32,729 bases of DNA from Candidatus Parakkermansia intestinigallinarum (GTDB lineage: Bacteria > Verrucomicrobiota > Verrucomicrobiia > Verrucomicrobiales > Akkermansiaceae): positions 1 to 32,729 of the forward strand of contig DXFQ01000037.1 of assembly GCA_019114365.1 (NCBI GenBank), in the 5' to 3' direction. The position numbers and the translations under genes were made by a program. The number at the start of each line of letters is the position of its first letter. Position 1 is the stretch's first letter. Below the pieces are notes generated by a model that did no database searches, was not told the DNA's origin, and was given only the letters and a program-made list of their open reading frames with translations. Shown one piece after another: positions 9,468 through 17,644 of this stretch.

Positions 9468-11144
9468 TTATTTGCTCATTTTTGCCCACGAGTCGCGCAG
9501 CCCCACCGAGCGGTTAAAGACGGGGTGCTCGGGGCTGTGGTCGTAGCGGTCGGCCACGAAGTAGCCCGTGCGCTCGAATTGGCAGAGGAACTCGTTGGGT
9601 GCGGCCGCCAAGGCGGGCTCGACGACGGCATCGCGTATCACGGTGAGCGAGTCGGCATTGAGCGAGGCGAGGAAGCCCTCGGGGTTGGCATCGGGAGCCT
9701 CATCCTTGAAGAGGCGGTCGTAGAGGCGCACCTCGGCGCGAACGCCGTACTTGGCCGACACCCAGTGAATGGCGCCCTTGCACTTGATGCCCTCGGGCGG
9801 GTTCGAGCCGATGGTGCCGGGGATGATTTCCGCGCGCAGCTCGGTGACTTCGCCGTCGGCATTGCAGTCGTACTCCTTGGCAATGATGCAGTAGCCGCCG
9901 CGAAGGCGCACGCAGGCCCCGGGAGAGAGGCGCTTGTACTTCTTGGGCGGATCGATCATGAAGTCATCCTTGTCAATCCAGACCTCGCGGGTGAGCGTGA
10001 TGCTGCGGTTGCCCAGTTTGGGCTTCTCCGGGTTGATGACGACTTCGACTTCCTCCTCGAAGTCCTCGGGCAGATTGGTGAGCACGAGCTTGAGGGGGTG
10101 CAGGACGGCCATGCGGCGCTCGGCATTCGTGTTGAGCTCATTGCGAACGGCATTCTCAAGCCTGGCCACGTCGGTGTTGCCGTTGAACTTGGTGATGCCG
10201 ACGCCCTCGCAGAAGTCGACGATGGCGCGGGCGGGGTAGCCGCGGCGGCGCATGCCGCAGATCGTCGGCATGCGCGGGTCGTCCCAGCCGGCGACGTAAC
10301 CCTCTTCGACCATCTGGCGCAGCTTGCGCTTGCTCATGACCGTGTAGGTGATGTTGAGGCGCGAGAACTCGCGCTGCTTCGGCCGTGCCGGCACCGGGCA
10401 GTTCTCGATGACCCAGTCGTAGAGCGGACGGTGATTTTCAAACTCGAGCGTGCAGAGCGAGTGCGTAATGTGCTCCCATGCGTCCTCCAGCGGGTGGGCA
10501 AAGTCGTACATCGGGTAGATGCACCACGTGTCGCCCGTGTTGTGGTGGCGGTCGTAGGAGATGCGGTAGATGACCGGGTCGCGCATGTTCATGTTGCTGC
10601 TGGCCATGTCGATTTTGGCGCGCAGCACGGCCGCGCCGGCCTCGTACTTGCCGGCCTTCATCGCCTCGAAGAGCGCGAGATTCTCCTCGGGCGCGGTGTC
10701 GCGGTAGGGCGAGGCCGTGCCGGGGGTGCGCAGATCACCTCGCTGTAGGCGCATGGTCTCGCGATCCTGAAGATCGACGTAGGCGAGTCCCTTCTTGATC
10801 AGCGCGACGGCGCAGTCGTAATAAAAGTCAAAGATGTTCGAGGCCCAGTAGAGATGCTCGCCCCAATCAAAGCCCAGCCAGTGGATGTCTTCCTGAATCG
10901 AGTTGACGAACTCGATGTCTTCCTTGCAGGGGTTGGTGTCGTCAAAGCGCAGGTGGCAGACGGCGCCGAGGTGGGCATACTCCTTCGCGATGCCGAAGTC
11001 AAGACAGATGGCTTTCGCGTGGCCGATGTGCAGATAGCCGTTGGGTTCGGGCGGAAAGCGCGTGATGGGCACGGTGCAATGCCCCTCTGCCAAGTCCTTG
11101 GCGACGATTTCGCGTATGAAGTCTAGTTTCTCCTCGTTTGCCAT
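9468..11144 (-). CDS. glnS: glutaminyl-tRNA synthetase
   Basis: Cytoplasmic class I synthetase that charges tRNA-Gln directly. The 558-residue length is normal for the family. It shows FPPEPNGYLHIGHAKA with the HIGH motif at residues 39-42, and the KMSKS-type motif as VMSKRKL near 269. The C-terminal anticodon-binding beta-barrels are represented by the VWIDKDDF region. Start choice: an ATG at 11153 has AAGGAG 6 nt upstream, but the best -10 box (TACAAT) overlaps that ATG. The ATG at 11144 lies 7 nt behind the -10 and gives the usual N-terminus, so I chose it as a likely leaderless start; 11153 adds three residues. The downstream neighbour is ribBA. Confidence 0.95.
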   Translation of the reverse strand: MANEEKLDFIREIVAKDLAEGHCTVPITRFPPEPNGYLHIGHAKAICLDFGIAKEYAHLGAVCHLRFDDTNPCKEDIEFVNSIQEDIHWLGFDWGEHLYWASNIFDFYYDCAVALIKKGLAYVDLQDRETMRLQRGDLRTPGTASPYRDTAPEENLALFEAMKAGKYEAGAAVLRAKIDMASSNMNMRDPVIYRISYDRHHNTGDTWCIYPMYDFAHPLEDAWEHITHSLCTLEFENHRPLYDWVIENCPVPARPKQREFSRLNITYTVMSKRKLRQMVEEGYVAGWDDPRMPTICGMRRRGYPARAIVDFCEGVGITKFNGNTDVARLENAVRNELNTNAERRMAVLHPLKLVLTNLPEDFEEEVEVVINPEKPKLGNRSITLTREVWIDKDDFMIDPPKKYKRLSPGACVRLRGGYCIIAKEYDCNADGEVTELRAEIIPGTIGSNPPEGIKCKGAIHWVSAKYGVRAEVRLYDRLFKDEAPDANPEGFLASLNADSLTVIRDAVVEPALAAAPNEFLCQFERTGYFVADRYDHSPEHPVFNRSVGLRDSWAKMSK

Positions 11145-11151
11145 GCGCGGC

Positions 11152-11180
11152 ATTGTACTCTCCTTGCGCTGACAAATCAA
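11152..11180 (-). promoter_or_regulatory. glnS promoter, TTGATT-N17-TACAAT
   Basis: Minus strand: TTGATT (11175-11180), a 17-bp spacer, TACAAT (11152-11157). The last two bases of TACAAT are the first two bases of an upstream in-frame ATG (11153), which therefore could not be on the transcript. The ATG 7 nt downstream of the -10 (11144) would be at or next to the transcription start. Confidence 0.5.
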
Positions 11181-11223
11181 GCTCAATCACGGGGAATGAC
11201 ACGCCGCAGGTTCAGCAGAGCGC

Positions 11224-11240
11224 GCCGCCGGGAAGGCGGC
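11224..11240 (-). terminator. small hairpin after the lipid kinase gene
   Basis: A 6-bp GCCGCC/GGCGGC stem with a 5-nt loop lies 20 bp past the lipid kinase stop. There is no U-tract, so this is a weak call. Confidence 0.3.
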
Positions 11241-11260
11241 AAACCGGACTCGGCGCCCCC

Positions 11261-12373
11261 TCAGATGTCGCGGAGGCGCGACAGGCGTTCCTTGAGGGCG
11301 ATGACGGCGGGGTGGGCGAGGATGCGGCCGATGGCCGTGGCCGGAATCGGGTGCTCGGGAGCGCAGACGGTCAGCGGGGAGGGCAGCTTGGCGATGATCG
11401 CCTCCTCCGTGGGGCGCAGCGTGCCGACGTAGTCGCCGTCGAGCTGGTAGGCCAACTTGGATTCGGCGCTGATGACTCCCTCCTGCAGCTGGCAGAACTG
11501 CGTGGCCTGACTGGTGTTGCGGTTCGTGCCGCCGAGCTGCATCATGCTCGAGATAATCTCAATGACAATGCCCATGCTCTCCTGCTGAATCATGACGGCA
11601 TCGAGCAGGCCGTCGTCGCAGGCGGCATCGGCAAAGAGGCGCGCCTCGCCGCCGTAGCGTTTGCCGTTGCCCAGAATGAGCTGCGTGCCGATGATTTCTT
11701 CGCCGCCGGGCAGGGCGAGGGTGATGACGGCGTGGTGCTCGGTGGCGACTCGCAGCGCGGTGATGAGGTGCGAAGCCGCTCCCAGAAAGCGCTTCATGTT
11801 GGGCGTGATGAGCTCGACGACGCGGGCGTCGGGGCCGAAGCCCGCCATTTGCAGAAAGGGCTCGCCGTTGACGGTGAAAATGTCGACCTTTTTGCGCGTC
11901 TGCCCCATGATGGCCTCGAGCGCGATATCGAAGCGACGACTGCCGATGCCCAGCTCGCGGGCAAAGACGTTCATGGTGCCGCTGGGTAGGATGCCCAGTG
12001 CCGTCGGCGTGTCGAGCAGCCCGCGTGCAACCGTCTTGAGGGTTCCGTCCCCGCCGGCGGCCGCGACAACGGGTTCGCCGCGCTCCGCGAGGTCGAGAGC
12101 CTGCCGGCTCATCTGTTCGGGCGAATCCGAGCTGATGAGCCGAAAGTAGCCCTCGTGCGCACTGAGCCACTTGCGAAGCCCCGAGCGAAAGAGGCTGCCG
12201 GCGCGCGTGTTGAGAAGCAGCGGCACCGGGTGCTCGGGCAGGGGGGGCATGGCTCCTCCCGCAACCTCGAATGCCGGGTTCGCCTCCTCCCCGGGCCGAG
12301 ATGCCTCCTCCCCGAGGCGAGTGGTCTCTTCGACGAGCCGGGGGGGCTCTTCGCTGGGCAGAGCTTTGTTCAT
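11261..12373 (-). CDS. diacylglycerol kinase-family lipid kinase (DagK/YegS/LCB5-like)
   Basis: Likely phosphorylates a lipid hydroxyl such as diacylglycerol. In the family, ATP binds at GGDGT, seen here as AAAGGDGTLKT at about residues 106-110, followed by GILPSGTMNVFARELG. NTRAG near residue 55 is the family's first phosphate-binding loop, and GNGKRYGGEARLF and DGLLDAVM mark the C-terminal beta-sandwich domain. The first 45 or so residues are a low-complexity stretch with repeated Glu-Glu pairs and no recognisable domain. It starts 31 bp behind cdsA on the same strand, a sensible pairing because both act on the phosphatidate/diacylglycerol pool. The exact lipid substrate cannot be told from sequence. 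Confidence 0.88.
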   Translation of the reverse strand: MNKALPSEEPPRLVEETTRLGEEASRPGEEANPAFEVAGGAMPPLPEHPVPLLLNTRAGSLFRSGLRKWLSAHEGYFRLISSDSPEQMSRQALDLAERGEPVVAAAGGDGTLKTVARGLLDTPTALGILPSGTMNVFARELGIGSRRFDIALEAIMGQTRKKVDIFTVNGEPFLQMAGFGPDARVVELITPNMKRFLGAASHLITALRVATEHHAVITLALPGGEEIIGTQLILGNGKRYGGEARLFADAACDDGLLDAVMIQQESMGIVIEIISSMMQLGGTNRNTSQATQFCQLQEGVISAESKLAYQLDGDYVGTLRPTEEAIIAKLPSPLTVCAPEHPIPATAIGRILAHPAVIALKERLSRLRDI

Positions 12374-12404
12374 GCGGATGCGGCGTCCTGCTCCTCTCGC
12401 CTTC

Positions 12405-13304
12405 TCAGCAGATGAGACAGAGAACCGGAAGGATGAAGAGGGAAAGGGATACGGTGAAGGAGGGAGAGTCGATGAGGTCGAAGATGCCGCCGATACCCGG
12501 CAGCAGCGAGCCGCTGTCCTTGACGCCGAGCCCGCGCTTGATCAACGAGCCGGCGAGGTCGCCGAAGACGGCCACCACGAAGATGACGGCCGAGAAGAGC
12601 GTGAGGAAGAGCGTATCCGCCGAAGCCAAAATCCCATGCCCCAGAAGGACGCCGAGAGCCGTCGTGATGATGAAGGAGCCGATGATGCCCTCCCAGCTCT
12701 TTTTCGGCGAGACGGCGGGGCTGAACCGCGCGGTGATGAACTTGCCGCCGAAGGGCACGCCCGTAACGTAGGCCCAGATGTCGCTCATCTTCGTAACGAG
12801 GACGATCCAGAGCAGGAAGTGACACTCTTCGTGACAGCCCTTGAAACAGAACCAGAAGGCGAAGCAGAGAAGCCAGACGGGATAGACGAAGGCGAGTATC
12901 GTTTCCGCCGCGCCGGCAAGGGCAAGCTGCCCGCTCTTGCCTTTGTAATCCATGGCGAGGATCTGGCGTGCGAAGGCTAGAATGCTGTAGAGCGCCAGCC
13001 CGCCCCCTCCGAGCATGACGGCGGACAGAAGCCCGGCTCCCTGAAGCTGCGGGCTGCAAATAACTCCCTGCGTGATGAGCAGCAGCAGCCAGGGGTAGAC
13101 GAGGCCGCCGACGAGCACCAGCGGGCGGTCTGCCGCACGCCCCTTGAGCATGCGGTACCACTCGATCGTTGTCAGGTTGCAGAAGAGGGCGATGAGGATG
13201 CCGTAGCCGAGCGGTTCATCCCAAGCGACGGCGCCGCCGAGGATGGACAGCAGGATGACGGTGCTGAAGGTTCGCTCCCAAAAGGTCTTGGTTTTCGGGG
13301 TCAT
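12405..13304 (-). CDS. cdsA: phosphatidate cytidylyltransferase (CDP-diacylglycerol synthase)
   Basis: A polytopic inner-membrane enzyme that makes CDP-diacylglycerol from phosphatidate and CTP, feeding phospholipid synthesis; PgsA, encoded about 3.3 kb away, uses this product. The C-terminal signature is clear: SLIKRGLGVKDSGSLLPG followed by IGGIFDLIDS. The usual His-Gly-Gly of the signature reads Ile-Gly-Gly, and the usual Asp-Arg reads Phe-Asp. Seven or eight hydrophobic segments are visible and the 299-residue length is typical. A lipid kinase gene follows by 31 bp. Upstream, a strong hairpin separates it from the fumarase gene. I could not identify a convincing promoter in the 13305-13408 stretch. 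Confidence 0.92.
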   Translation of the reverse strand: MTPKTKTFWERTFSTVILLSILGGAVAWDEPLGYGILIALFCNLTTIEWYRMLKGRAADRPLVLVGGLVYPWLLLLITQGVICSPQLQGAGLLSAVMLGGGGLALYSILAFARQILAMDYKGKSGQLALAGAAETILAFVYPVWLLCFAFWFCFKGCHEECHFLLWIVLVTKMSDIWAYVTGVPFGGKFITARFSPAVSPKKSWEGIIGSFIITTALGVLLGHGILASADTLFLTLFSAVIFVVAVFGDLAGSLIKRGLGVKDSGSLLPGIGGIFDLIDSPSFTVSLSLFILPVLCLIC

Positions 13305-13408
13305 GGTTATGTTGGTGGGGTGACTTGCGCGGAACGCGAGCTCCGTGCTCGGCGCTTAAACCTGCGCTGCGAGCATGAAGGTGAGAGGAGTGGGGTGTCG
13401 GGCAGAGA

Positions 13409-13437
13409 GGCGGCGGAGCCGAAACGGCTCCGCCGCC
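13409..13437 (-). terminator. perfect 13-bp hairpin after fumarase gene
   Basis: Arms 13409-13421 and 13425-13437 are perfectly complementary around a 3-nt loop (AAA on the plus strand). It lies 18 bp beyond the fumarase stop. It is very stable but not followed by a U-tract in the direction of transcription. Confidence 0.65.
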
Positions 13438-13455
13438 GAGAGTGTGGCTGATGAA

Positions 13456-15111
13456 TCAGTGTCCGCCTTGGCAGAGCAGGCAGCCCCAGCCGGCGCGGAT
13501 GTCGGCGAAGAAGTCATTGCCCTTGTCATCCACGAGGATGTAGGCGGGGAAGTCCTTCACCGTGATTTTCCAGATGGCCTCCATGCCGAGCTCGGGGTAC
13601 TCGAGGCACTCGATGGAGGTGATGCAGTTCTTGGCGAGGTCTGCCGCGACGCCGCCGATCGAGCCGAGGTAGAAACCGCCGAACTTCTTGCAGGCATCGG
13701 TGACGCACTGAGCGCGGTTGCCCTTCGCAATCATGATCATGCTGCCGCCGTGGCTCTGGAAGAGCTCGACGTAGGGATCCATGCGACCGGCCGTCGTCGG
13801 GCCGAAGGAGCCGGAGGGATAGCCTGCGGGAGTCTTGGCGGGGCCGGCGTAGTAGATGGGGTGATCCTTGATGTACTGCGGCAGATCCTTGCCGGCGTCC
13901 AGCAGCTCCTTGAGCTTGGCGTGAGCAATGTCGCGACCCACGATAATCGTGCCGGTGAGCGAGAGGCGCGTCTTGACCGGGTATTGGCTGAGATCCGCCA
14001 GCACCTCCTTCATCGGGCGATCGAGATTGATGGGCACACCGGCGCTCTTCGTCTCGCGCAGCTCGGCCGGGATGTACTTGCCGGGGTCATACTCCAGCTC
14101 TTCGATGAAAATACCCTCGGGCGTGATCTTCGCCTTGGCGTTGCGATCCGCCGAGCAGGAGACGCCCAAAGCCACCGGGCAGGATGCCCCGTGGCGAGGC
14201 AGGCGCACCACGCGCACGTCGAGCGCGAACCACTTGCCGCCGAACTGGGCGCCCAGCCCGAGCTTTTCGGCCTCTTTCTTGAGCTCGTTTTCGAGCTCGA
14301 TGTCGCGGAAGGCCCGGCCGTGCTCGTTGCCGCCGGTGGGCAGGCTGTCGTAATACTTCGTCGAAGCCAGCTTCACCGTCTTGAGGCAGAGCTCCGCGCT
14401 CGTGCCGCCGATGACGAAGGCCACGTGGTAGGGCGGGCAGGCCGCCGTGCCGAGCGTGCTCATCTTCTGCACGAGGAAATTCTTGAGCGTCTTGGGATTG
14501 AGCAGAGCCTTCGTCTCCTGATAGAGGTAGGTCTTGTTGGCGGAACCGCCGCCCTTGGCGATGAAGAGGAAGCTGTACTCCATGCCGTGATCGGTGGCAA
14601 AGAGGTCAATCTGAGCGGGCAGGTTCGTGCCCGTGTTGATCTCCTTGTACATGTCGAGCGCGACATTCTGCGAGTAGCGCAGGTTGTTCTTCGTGTAGCA
14701 GTCGTAGGCGCCGCGGGAGATGTACTCCGCATCGTTGAAGCCCGTCCAGACCTGCTGGCCCTTCTTGCCGACGCAAATGGCCGTGCCCGTGTCTTGGCAG
14801 AGGGGCAGTACGCCCATGGCAGCCACCTCGGCGTTGCGCAGCATCGTCAGCGCGACGCTCTTGTCGTTCTCCGAGGCTTCGGGATCACTCAGGATGCCCT
14901 TAACCATCTCAAGATGCTCGGGGCGCAGGTAGAAGGAGACGTCGTGCCAAGCCGTCTCAGCCAGCAGGCGAAGCCCCTCGGGCTCGACCTTGAGTATGGG
15001 CTTGCCTTCAAACTCTCCGATGCTGACGTAGTCTTTCGTGAGCAGGCGATACTTGGTGGTATCTTCCCCCATGGGGAACATTTCCTGATAGACAAAGGGA
15101 GGTGTTGCCAT
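13456..15111 (-). CDS. class I (iron-sulfur) fumarate hydratase, FumA/FumB type
   Basis: Interconverts fumarate and malate in the TCA cycle or its reductive branch, using an oxygen-sensitive 4Fe-4S cluster. The 551-residue protein follows E. coli FumA closely from memory: [10 protein letters not shown] with Cys105, GTAACPPYH with Cys225, and GVSCSADRN with Cys319, the three expected cluster ligands. [15 protein letters not shown] and [11 protein letters not shown] are also present. I chose the start at 15111 because homologs begin there. The open frame extends 50 codons further but would run through the dehydrogenase terminator hairpin, so that extension is not credible. A TACAAA 10 nt before the ATG might be a -10 box, but I see no good -35. 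The C-terminus ends with a C-x-x-C-like pair. Confidence 0.96.
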   Translation of the reverse strand: MATPPFVYQEMFPMGEDTTKYRLLTKDYVSIGEFEGKPILKVEPEGLRLLAETAWHDVSFYLRPEHLEMVKGILSDPEASENDKSVALTMLRNAEVAAMGVLPLCQDTGTAICVGKKGQQVWTGFNDAEYISRGAYDCYTKNNLRYSQNVALDMYKEINTGTNLPAQIDLFATDHGMEYSFLFIAKGGGSANKTYLYQETKALLNPKTLKNFLVQKMSTLGTAACPPYHVAFVIGGTSAELCLKTVKLASTKYYDSLPTGGNEHGRAFRDIELENELKKEAEKLGLGAQFGGKWFALDVRVVRLPRHGASCPVALGVSCSADRNAKAKITPEGIFIEELEYDPGKYIPAELRETKSAGVPINLDRPMKEVLADLSQYPVKTRLSLTGTIIVGRDIAHAKLKELLDAGKDLPQYIKDHPIYYAGPAKTPAGYPSGSFGPTTAGRMDPYVELFQSHGGSMIMIAKGNRAQCVTDACKKFGGFYLGSIGGVAADLAKNCITSIECLEYPELGMEAIWKITVKDFPAYILVDDKGNDFFADIRAGWGCLLCQGGH

Positions 15112-15181
15112 AACGACCTTATTTGTACCACCGCCGCCGCCGAAAAGCGAGCACAAAATACGACCCGCCTCGGCAAGACAA

Positions 15182-15216
15182 GGAAGGGAGCAGCAGACAC
15201 CCTGCTGCTCCCTTCC
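15182..15216 (-). terminator. perfect 15-bp hairpin after the alcohol dehydrogenase gene
   Basis: Arms 15182-15196 and 15202-15216 are perfectly complementary with a 5-nt loop. On the minus strand the 3' side is followed by TTGTCTTG, a partial U-tract. It ends transcription 87 bp past the dehydrogenase stop. It also argues against the long N-terminal extension of the fumarase frame. Confidence 0.75.
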
Positions 15217-15303
15217 GAAATAGGGGGCGCGAAACGCCGAGCCGCCTAGCCGCCGCTGCAATCCGAACGCGGAGACGCGAACGCGGCGACGGCGCTCGGT
15301 GCG

Positions 15304-16497
15304 TCAGGCTTCGGGCGCGACGGCTGCGCGCATGATGGACTCGGCCAGCGGCTGGTCGAGCGGCAGCACGCCGGGCAGAGTCATCGCGTTGCCGTTCTCG
15401 TCGTGGCAGGCCGCGTGCGCCATAGCGGTGTAGTCCGCGTCAGCCGGAATGCCGAGCTCCTGCATGGTCTGCGGCAGACCGATCGCGCGGTACCACGAGC
15501 GCAGGCGGGCGATACCCTCGCGGATAACGCTCTCCGTATCGCGGTTGGCGGCAACACCCATCACATTGACGGCCCACTGAGCGAAGATACCCGGGTTGGC
15601 GTGCCAGACAGCCTCCATGTAGGGCGGCACCACAACGGCCAGACCGCCGCCGTGCGGCACATCGTAGACGGCACTCAACTCGTGCTCGAGCCTGTGGCAG
15701 GCCCAGCTCTGCTCGCGACCGATGCCCAGCAAATCGTTGTGCGCGATCGTGCCGCTGAGCGCGAGCTGCCCCCAGGCGTTGACATCCTTCGGGTTGTCGC
15801 GCAGCACGAGAGCCTGCTGCATGATGGTGCGCATCGTCGCCTCGCTGAGAGCGTCCGAGAGCTGCGTATCCGTCGTGTTGCTGAAGTAGCGCTCGAAGAT
15901 GTGGCAAAGCATATCGCAGGCTCCGTAGGCCATCTGAGCCGGCGGAAGCGTGAGGAAGAGCTCGGGATCGACGATGCTCAGCACGGGGCGCAGCAGCTGG
16001 TGCTCGGCGGCGAGCTTGCGGCTGGTCTCTTCGTTGGTGATAACCGTGTTGGGGCTGTTCTCGCTGCCGGCTGCCGGGAGCGTCAGAATCGTGGCGACGG
16101 GCAGGGGGGTAAAGTCGACGGCGAGACCCTGCGTGTAGTAATCCCAGACATCGCGGGGAGCAGGCACACCCAGAGCAATGGCCTTGGCCGAGTCAATGAC
16201 ACTGCCGCCGCCGACGGCCAGCACGAGGTCGACCCCCTCAGCCCGGCAAAGCTCGATACCCTTGCGGGCCAGGGACAGGCTGGGGTTGGGCTTGACGCCG
16301 CCCAGCTCGACGAAATCGACGCCGGCAGCCTTCAGCGAGTCGACGACGCAGTCATAGAGACCCGTGCGGCGAACGCTGCCGCCGCCGTAGTGCAGCAACA
16401 CCTTGCGAGCCAGAGGCTTGACGAGTTCTCCGATGCGGGTGCGCTGGCCGGGGCCGTAGACGTAGTGAGTGCGGTTGAAGTAATCAAAGTTGAGCAT
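15304..16497 (-). CDS. iron-containing (type III) alcohol dehydrogenase, YqhD/butanol dehydrogenase-like
   Basis: A cytoplasmic NAD(P)-dependent reductase of aldehydes or dehydrogenase of alcohols. The nucleotide-binding GGGSVIDSAKAIA and the AAGSENSP loop are present. The four expected metal ligands are Asp195 and His199 (in DMLCHIFERYF), His268 (in WACHRLEHE) and His282 (in VPHGGGLA). Their spacing equals that of E. coli YqhD, shifted by one residue. The 397-residue length is normal for the family (about 385-400). Substrate and cofactor preference cannot be fixed from sequence; removal of toxic aldehydes or fermentative alcohol formation are both plausible. It has its own promoter, with the -10 box 6 nt from the ATG, and a perfect terminator hairpin, so it looks monocistronic. 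Confidence 0.93.
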   Translation of the reverse strand: MLNFDYFNRTHYVYGPGQRTRIGELVKPLARKVLLHYGGGSVRRTGLYDCVVDSLKAAGVDFVELGGVKPNPSLSLARKGIELCRAEGVDLVLAVGGGSVIDSAKAIALGVPAPRDVWDYYTQGLAVDFTPLPVATILTLPAAGSENSPNTVITNEETSRKLAAEHQLLRPVLSIVDPELFLTLPPAQMAYGACDMLCHIFERYFSNTTDTQLSDALSEATMRTIMQQALVLRDNPKDVNAWGQLALSGTIAHNDLLGIGREQSWACHRLEHELSAVYDVPHGGGLAVVVPPYMEAVWHANPGIFAQWAVNVMGVAANRDTESVIREGIARLRSWYRAIGLPQTMQELGIPADADYTAMAHAACHDENGNAMTLPGVLPLDQPLAESIMRAAVAPEA

Positions 16498-16503
16498 ACA
16501 AGC

Positions 16504-16532
16504 ATGCTAGCCCCAAATCGCCGCGTTGGCAA
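16504..16532 (-). promoter_or_regulatory. alcohol dehydrogenase promoter, TTGCCA-N17-TAGCAT
   Basis: Minus strand: TTGCCA (16527-16532), a 17-bp spacer, TAGCAT (16504-16509). Six nt separate the -10 from the ATG, which predicts a leaderless message. The promoter lies in the 76-bp gap after pgsA. Confidence 0.6.
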
Positions 16533-16573
16533 GCTTGAAGAGCGGGAAAAGAGCCGCATGTCTCACTTTTCGC

Positions 16574-17209
16574 TCATCCGCGAATGAAGCGGCGGGCCTG
16601 ATAGCAGTAGTTGGCACCGCTCCAAAGCGTGAGAAGGAGGCTGATCCAGAGGAAGGCGGCGCGCAGACCCTCACCGATGCTGCCGAAGAGAAGCTCGGGA
16701 AGCGGGAAAAACAGGTTGGCACCGTAGGCGAGCAGCAGAAGGCAGTCGATACAGTAGGCAAGCTGGAAACCCGTCTTCCACTTTCCGCACCAGTCGGCCG
16801 CCATCACGTAACCCTGAGCAACGGCCAGCTGCCGGATACCGGTAACGAGAAACTCGCGGAAAATAATCACAATCGTCACCCAGAAGGGGCAGAGATGCAC
16901 CCCCGTCAGGTAAATGTAGGCCGCGCTGACCAGAATCTTGTCCGCCAAGGGGTCGATGAGCTTGCCGAAGTTCGTCACCTGATTGAGCTTGCGGGCCAGA
17001 TAACCGTCGAAGAAGTCGGAAACGGCGCCGATGACGAAAGCCCAGAATGCGATGCAGCGCGCAAGACTCAGCGGCACCAGAATCCCGGCGCTCTCCTCGC
17101 TGATTTCAGCGACGAGTGAAGGATGGGCAGCGTCCCACGCCAGAGCGCAGGTAAAGACGATAACGCAGAAGATGCGCGTCAGAGTGATGCAATTGGGCAG
17201 GTTGAACAT
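16574..17209 (-). CDS. pgsA: CDP-diacylglycerol-glycerol-3-phosphate 3-phosphatidyltransferase
   Basis: An inner-membrane enzyme that makes phosphatidylglycerol phosphate from CDP-diacylglycerol and glycerol 3-phosphate. The CDP-alcohol phosphotransferase signature is complete: Asp65, Asp68, Gly69, Ala72, Arg73, Gly82, Asp86, Asp90 in DFFDGYLAR and GKLIDPLAD. The 211-residue form starts with MFNLPNCITLTRI, the classic N-terminus of the family. The frame is open 26 codons upstream, but that stretch contains the promoter and lacks homology. Several membrane segments are visible. The C-terminus is Arg-rich. It is transcribed divergently from the autotransporter. CdsA, encoded nearby on the same strand, supplies its substrate, though the two genes are not in one operon. 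Confidence 0.93.
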   Translation of the reverse strand: MFNLPNCITLTRIFCVIVFTCALAWDAAHPSLVAEISEESAGILVPLSLARCIAFWAFVIGAVSDFFDGYLARKLNQVTNFGKLIDPLADKILVSAAYIYLTGVHLCPFWVTIVIIFREFLVTGIRQLAVAQGYVMAADWCGKWKTGFQLAYCIDCLLLLAYGANLFFPLPELLFGSIGEGLRAAFLWISLLLTLWSGANYCYQARRFIRG

Positions 17210-17223
17210 ACCGTTACGCGGGT

Positions 17224-17252
17224 ATATTAGGTGATAACGGATTGAATGGCAA
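17224..17252 (-). promoter_or_regulatory. pgsA promoter, TTGCCA-N17-TAATAT
   Basis: Minus strand: TTGCCA (17247-17252), a 17-bp spacer, TAATAT (17224-17229). The -10 lies 14 nt before the ATG. An inverted repeat, CCGTTA (17211-17216) and TAACGG (17235-17240), brackets the -10 and could be an operator or a leader hairpin. Confidence 0.55.
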
Positions 17253-17377
17253 GTCCAAATTCTTCCCAATGCGCGCAGGGCTTTCACGCGCGCACTCGCG
17301 AGCTCACGGCGTCAGGATAAAACACGGCCGCGGATCAACGCAGCCGTCGAACCACCGGGAGCTCACGAAGAGCCTTC

Positions 17378-17467
17378 GGGTGTTCAGGGTGTTCAGGGTG
17401 TTCAGGGTGTTCAGGGTGTTCAGGGTGTTCAGGGTGTTCGAGCTGTTCAAGGTGTTCAGGGTGTTCC
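17378..17467. repeat. 9-bp tandem repeat (10 units of GGGTGTTCA)
   Basis: Six perfect consecutive GGGTGTTCA units (17378-17431), then four degenerate units: GGGTGTTCG, AGCTGTTCA, AGGTGTTCA and GGGTGTTCC. Total 90 bp. The run of identical units at one end with decayed units at the other is typical of slippage-generated minisatellites. It lies about 130 bp upstream of the autotransporter -35 box and about 125 bp upstream of the pgsA -35 box. Confidence 0.95.
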
Positions 17468-17571
17468 GCTGCGCTGCGGTCGCGCCGAGGCGGCTCGACG
17501 CCTCCCCGGACACCGCCGACCGCGGCAGAGTGCCTCTCGTTCGTCTCCCCCGCAAAGCTCTCCGCGGCGCT

Positions 17572-17591
17572 TGCTCCGGCATGCTCCGGCA
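17572..17591. repeat. 2 x 10-bp tandem repeat next to the autotransporter -35 box
   Basis: TGCTCCGGCA is repeated exactly twice in tandem (17572-17581, 17582-17591), ending 7 bp before the TTGACA box. The one-helical-turn spacing and position suit an activator site, but this is positional inference only. Confidence 0.5.
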
Positions 17592-17598
17592 AAACAGC

Positions 17599-17627
17599 TT
17601 GACAAATGGCTCGCGTATTGGTAAGGG
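17599..17627 (+). promoter_or_regulatory. autotransporter promoter, TTGACA-N17-TAAGGG
   Basis: A perfect -35 TTGACA (17599-17604), a 17-bp spacer, and a weak -10 TAAGGG (17622-17627). The weak -10 together with adjacent direct repeats suggests an activator-dependent promoter. The predicted transcript starts about 10 nt before the ATG at 17645. It would exclude the alternative in-frame ATG at 17606, which overlaps the promoter. Confidence 0.5.
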
Positions 17628-17644
17628 GAGTATCTGCCTCCGTC

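Larger units (their letters stand above)
17253..17598. other. non-coding divergent intergenic region between pgsA and the autotransporter
   Basis: Some 346 bp between the two promoters. It holds a 9-bp tandem repeat (17378-17467), a 2x10-bp tandem repeat (17572-17591) and a repeated GAGCTCACG (near 17300 and 17360). Open frames through it encode only repeat-derived tripeptides in both directions and have no credible start context, so I regard it as regulatory DNA. I see no tRNA or recognised riboswitch. Confidence 0.6.

Noticed and set aside
13375..15249. 624-codon plus-strand frame opposite the fumarase gene
   Set aside because: Fumarase motifs and cluster cysteines fix the minus-strand frame, and the plus-strand frame runs through two terminator hairpins.
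15112..15261. 50-codon N-terminal extension of fumarase
   Set aside because: It includes the perfect 15-bp terminator hairpin of the upstream gene, and family members begin at the internal ATG.
17378..17467. Possible CRISPR array
   Set aside because: Units are 9 bp and contiguous with no spacers; this is a tandem repeat.
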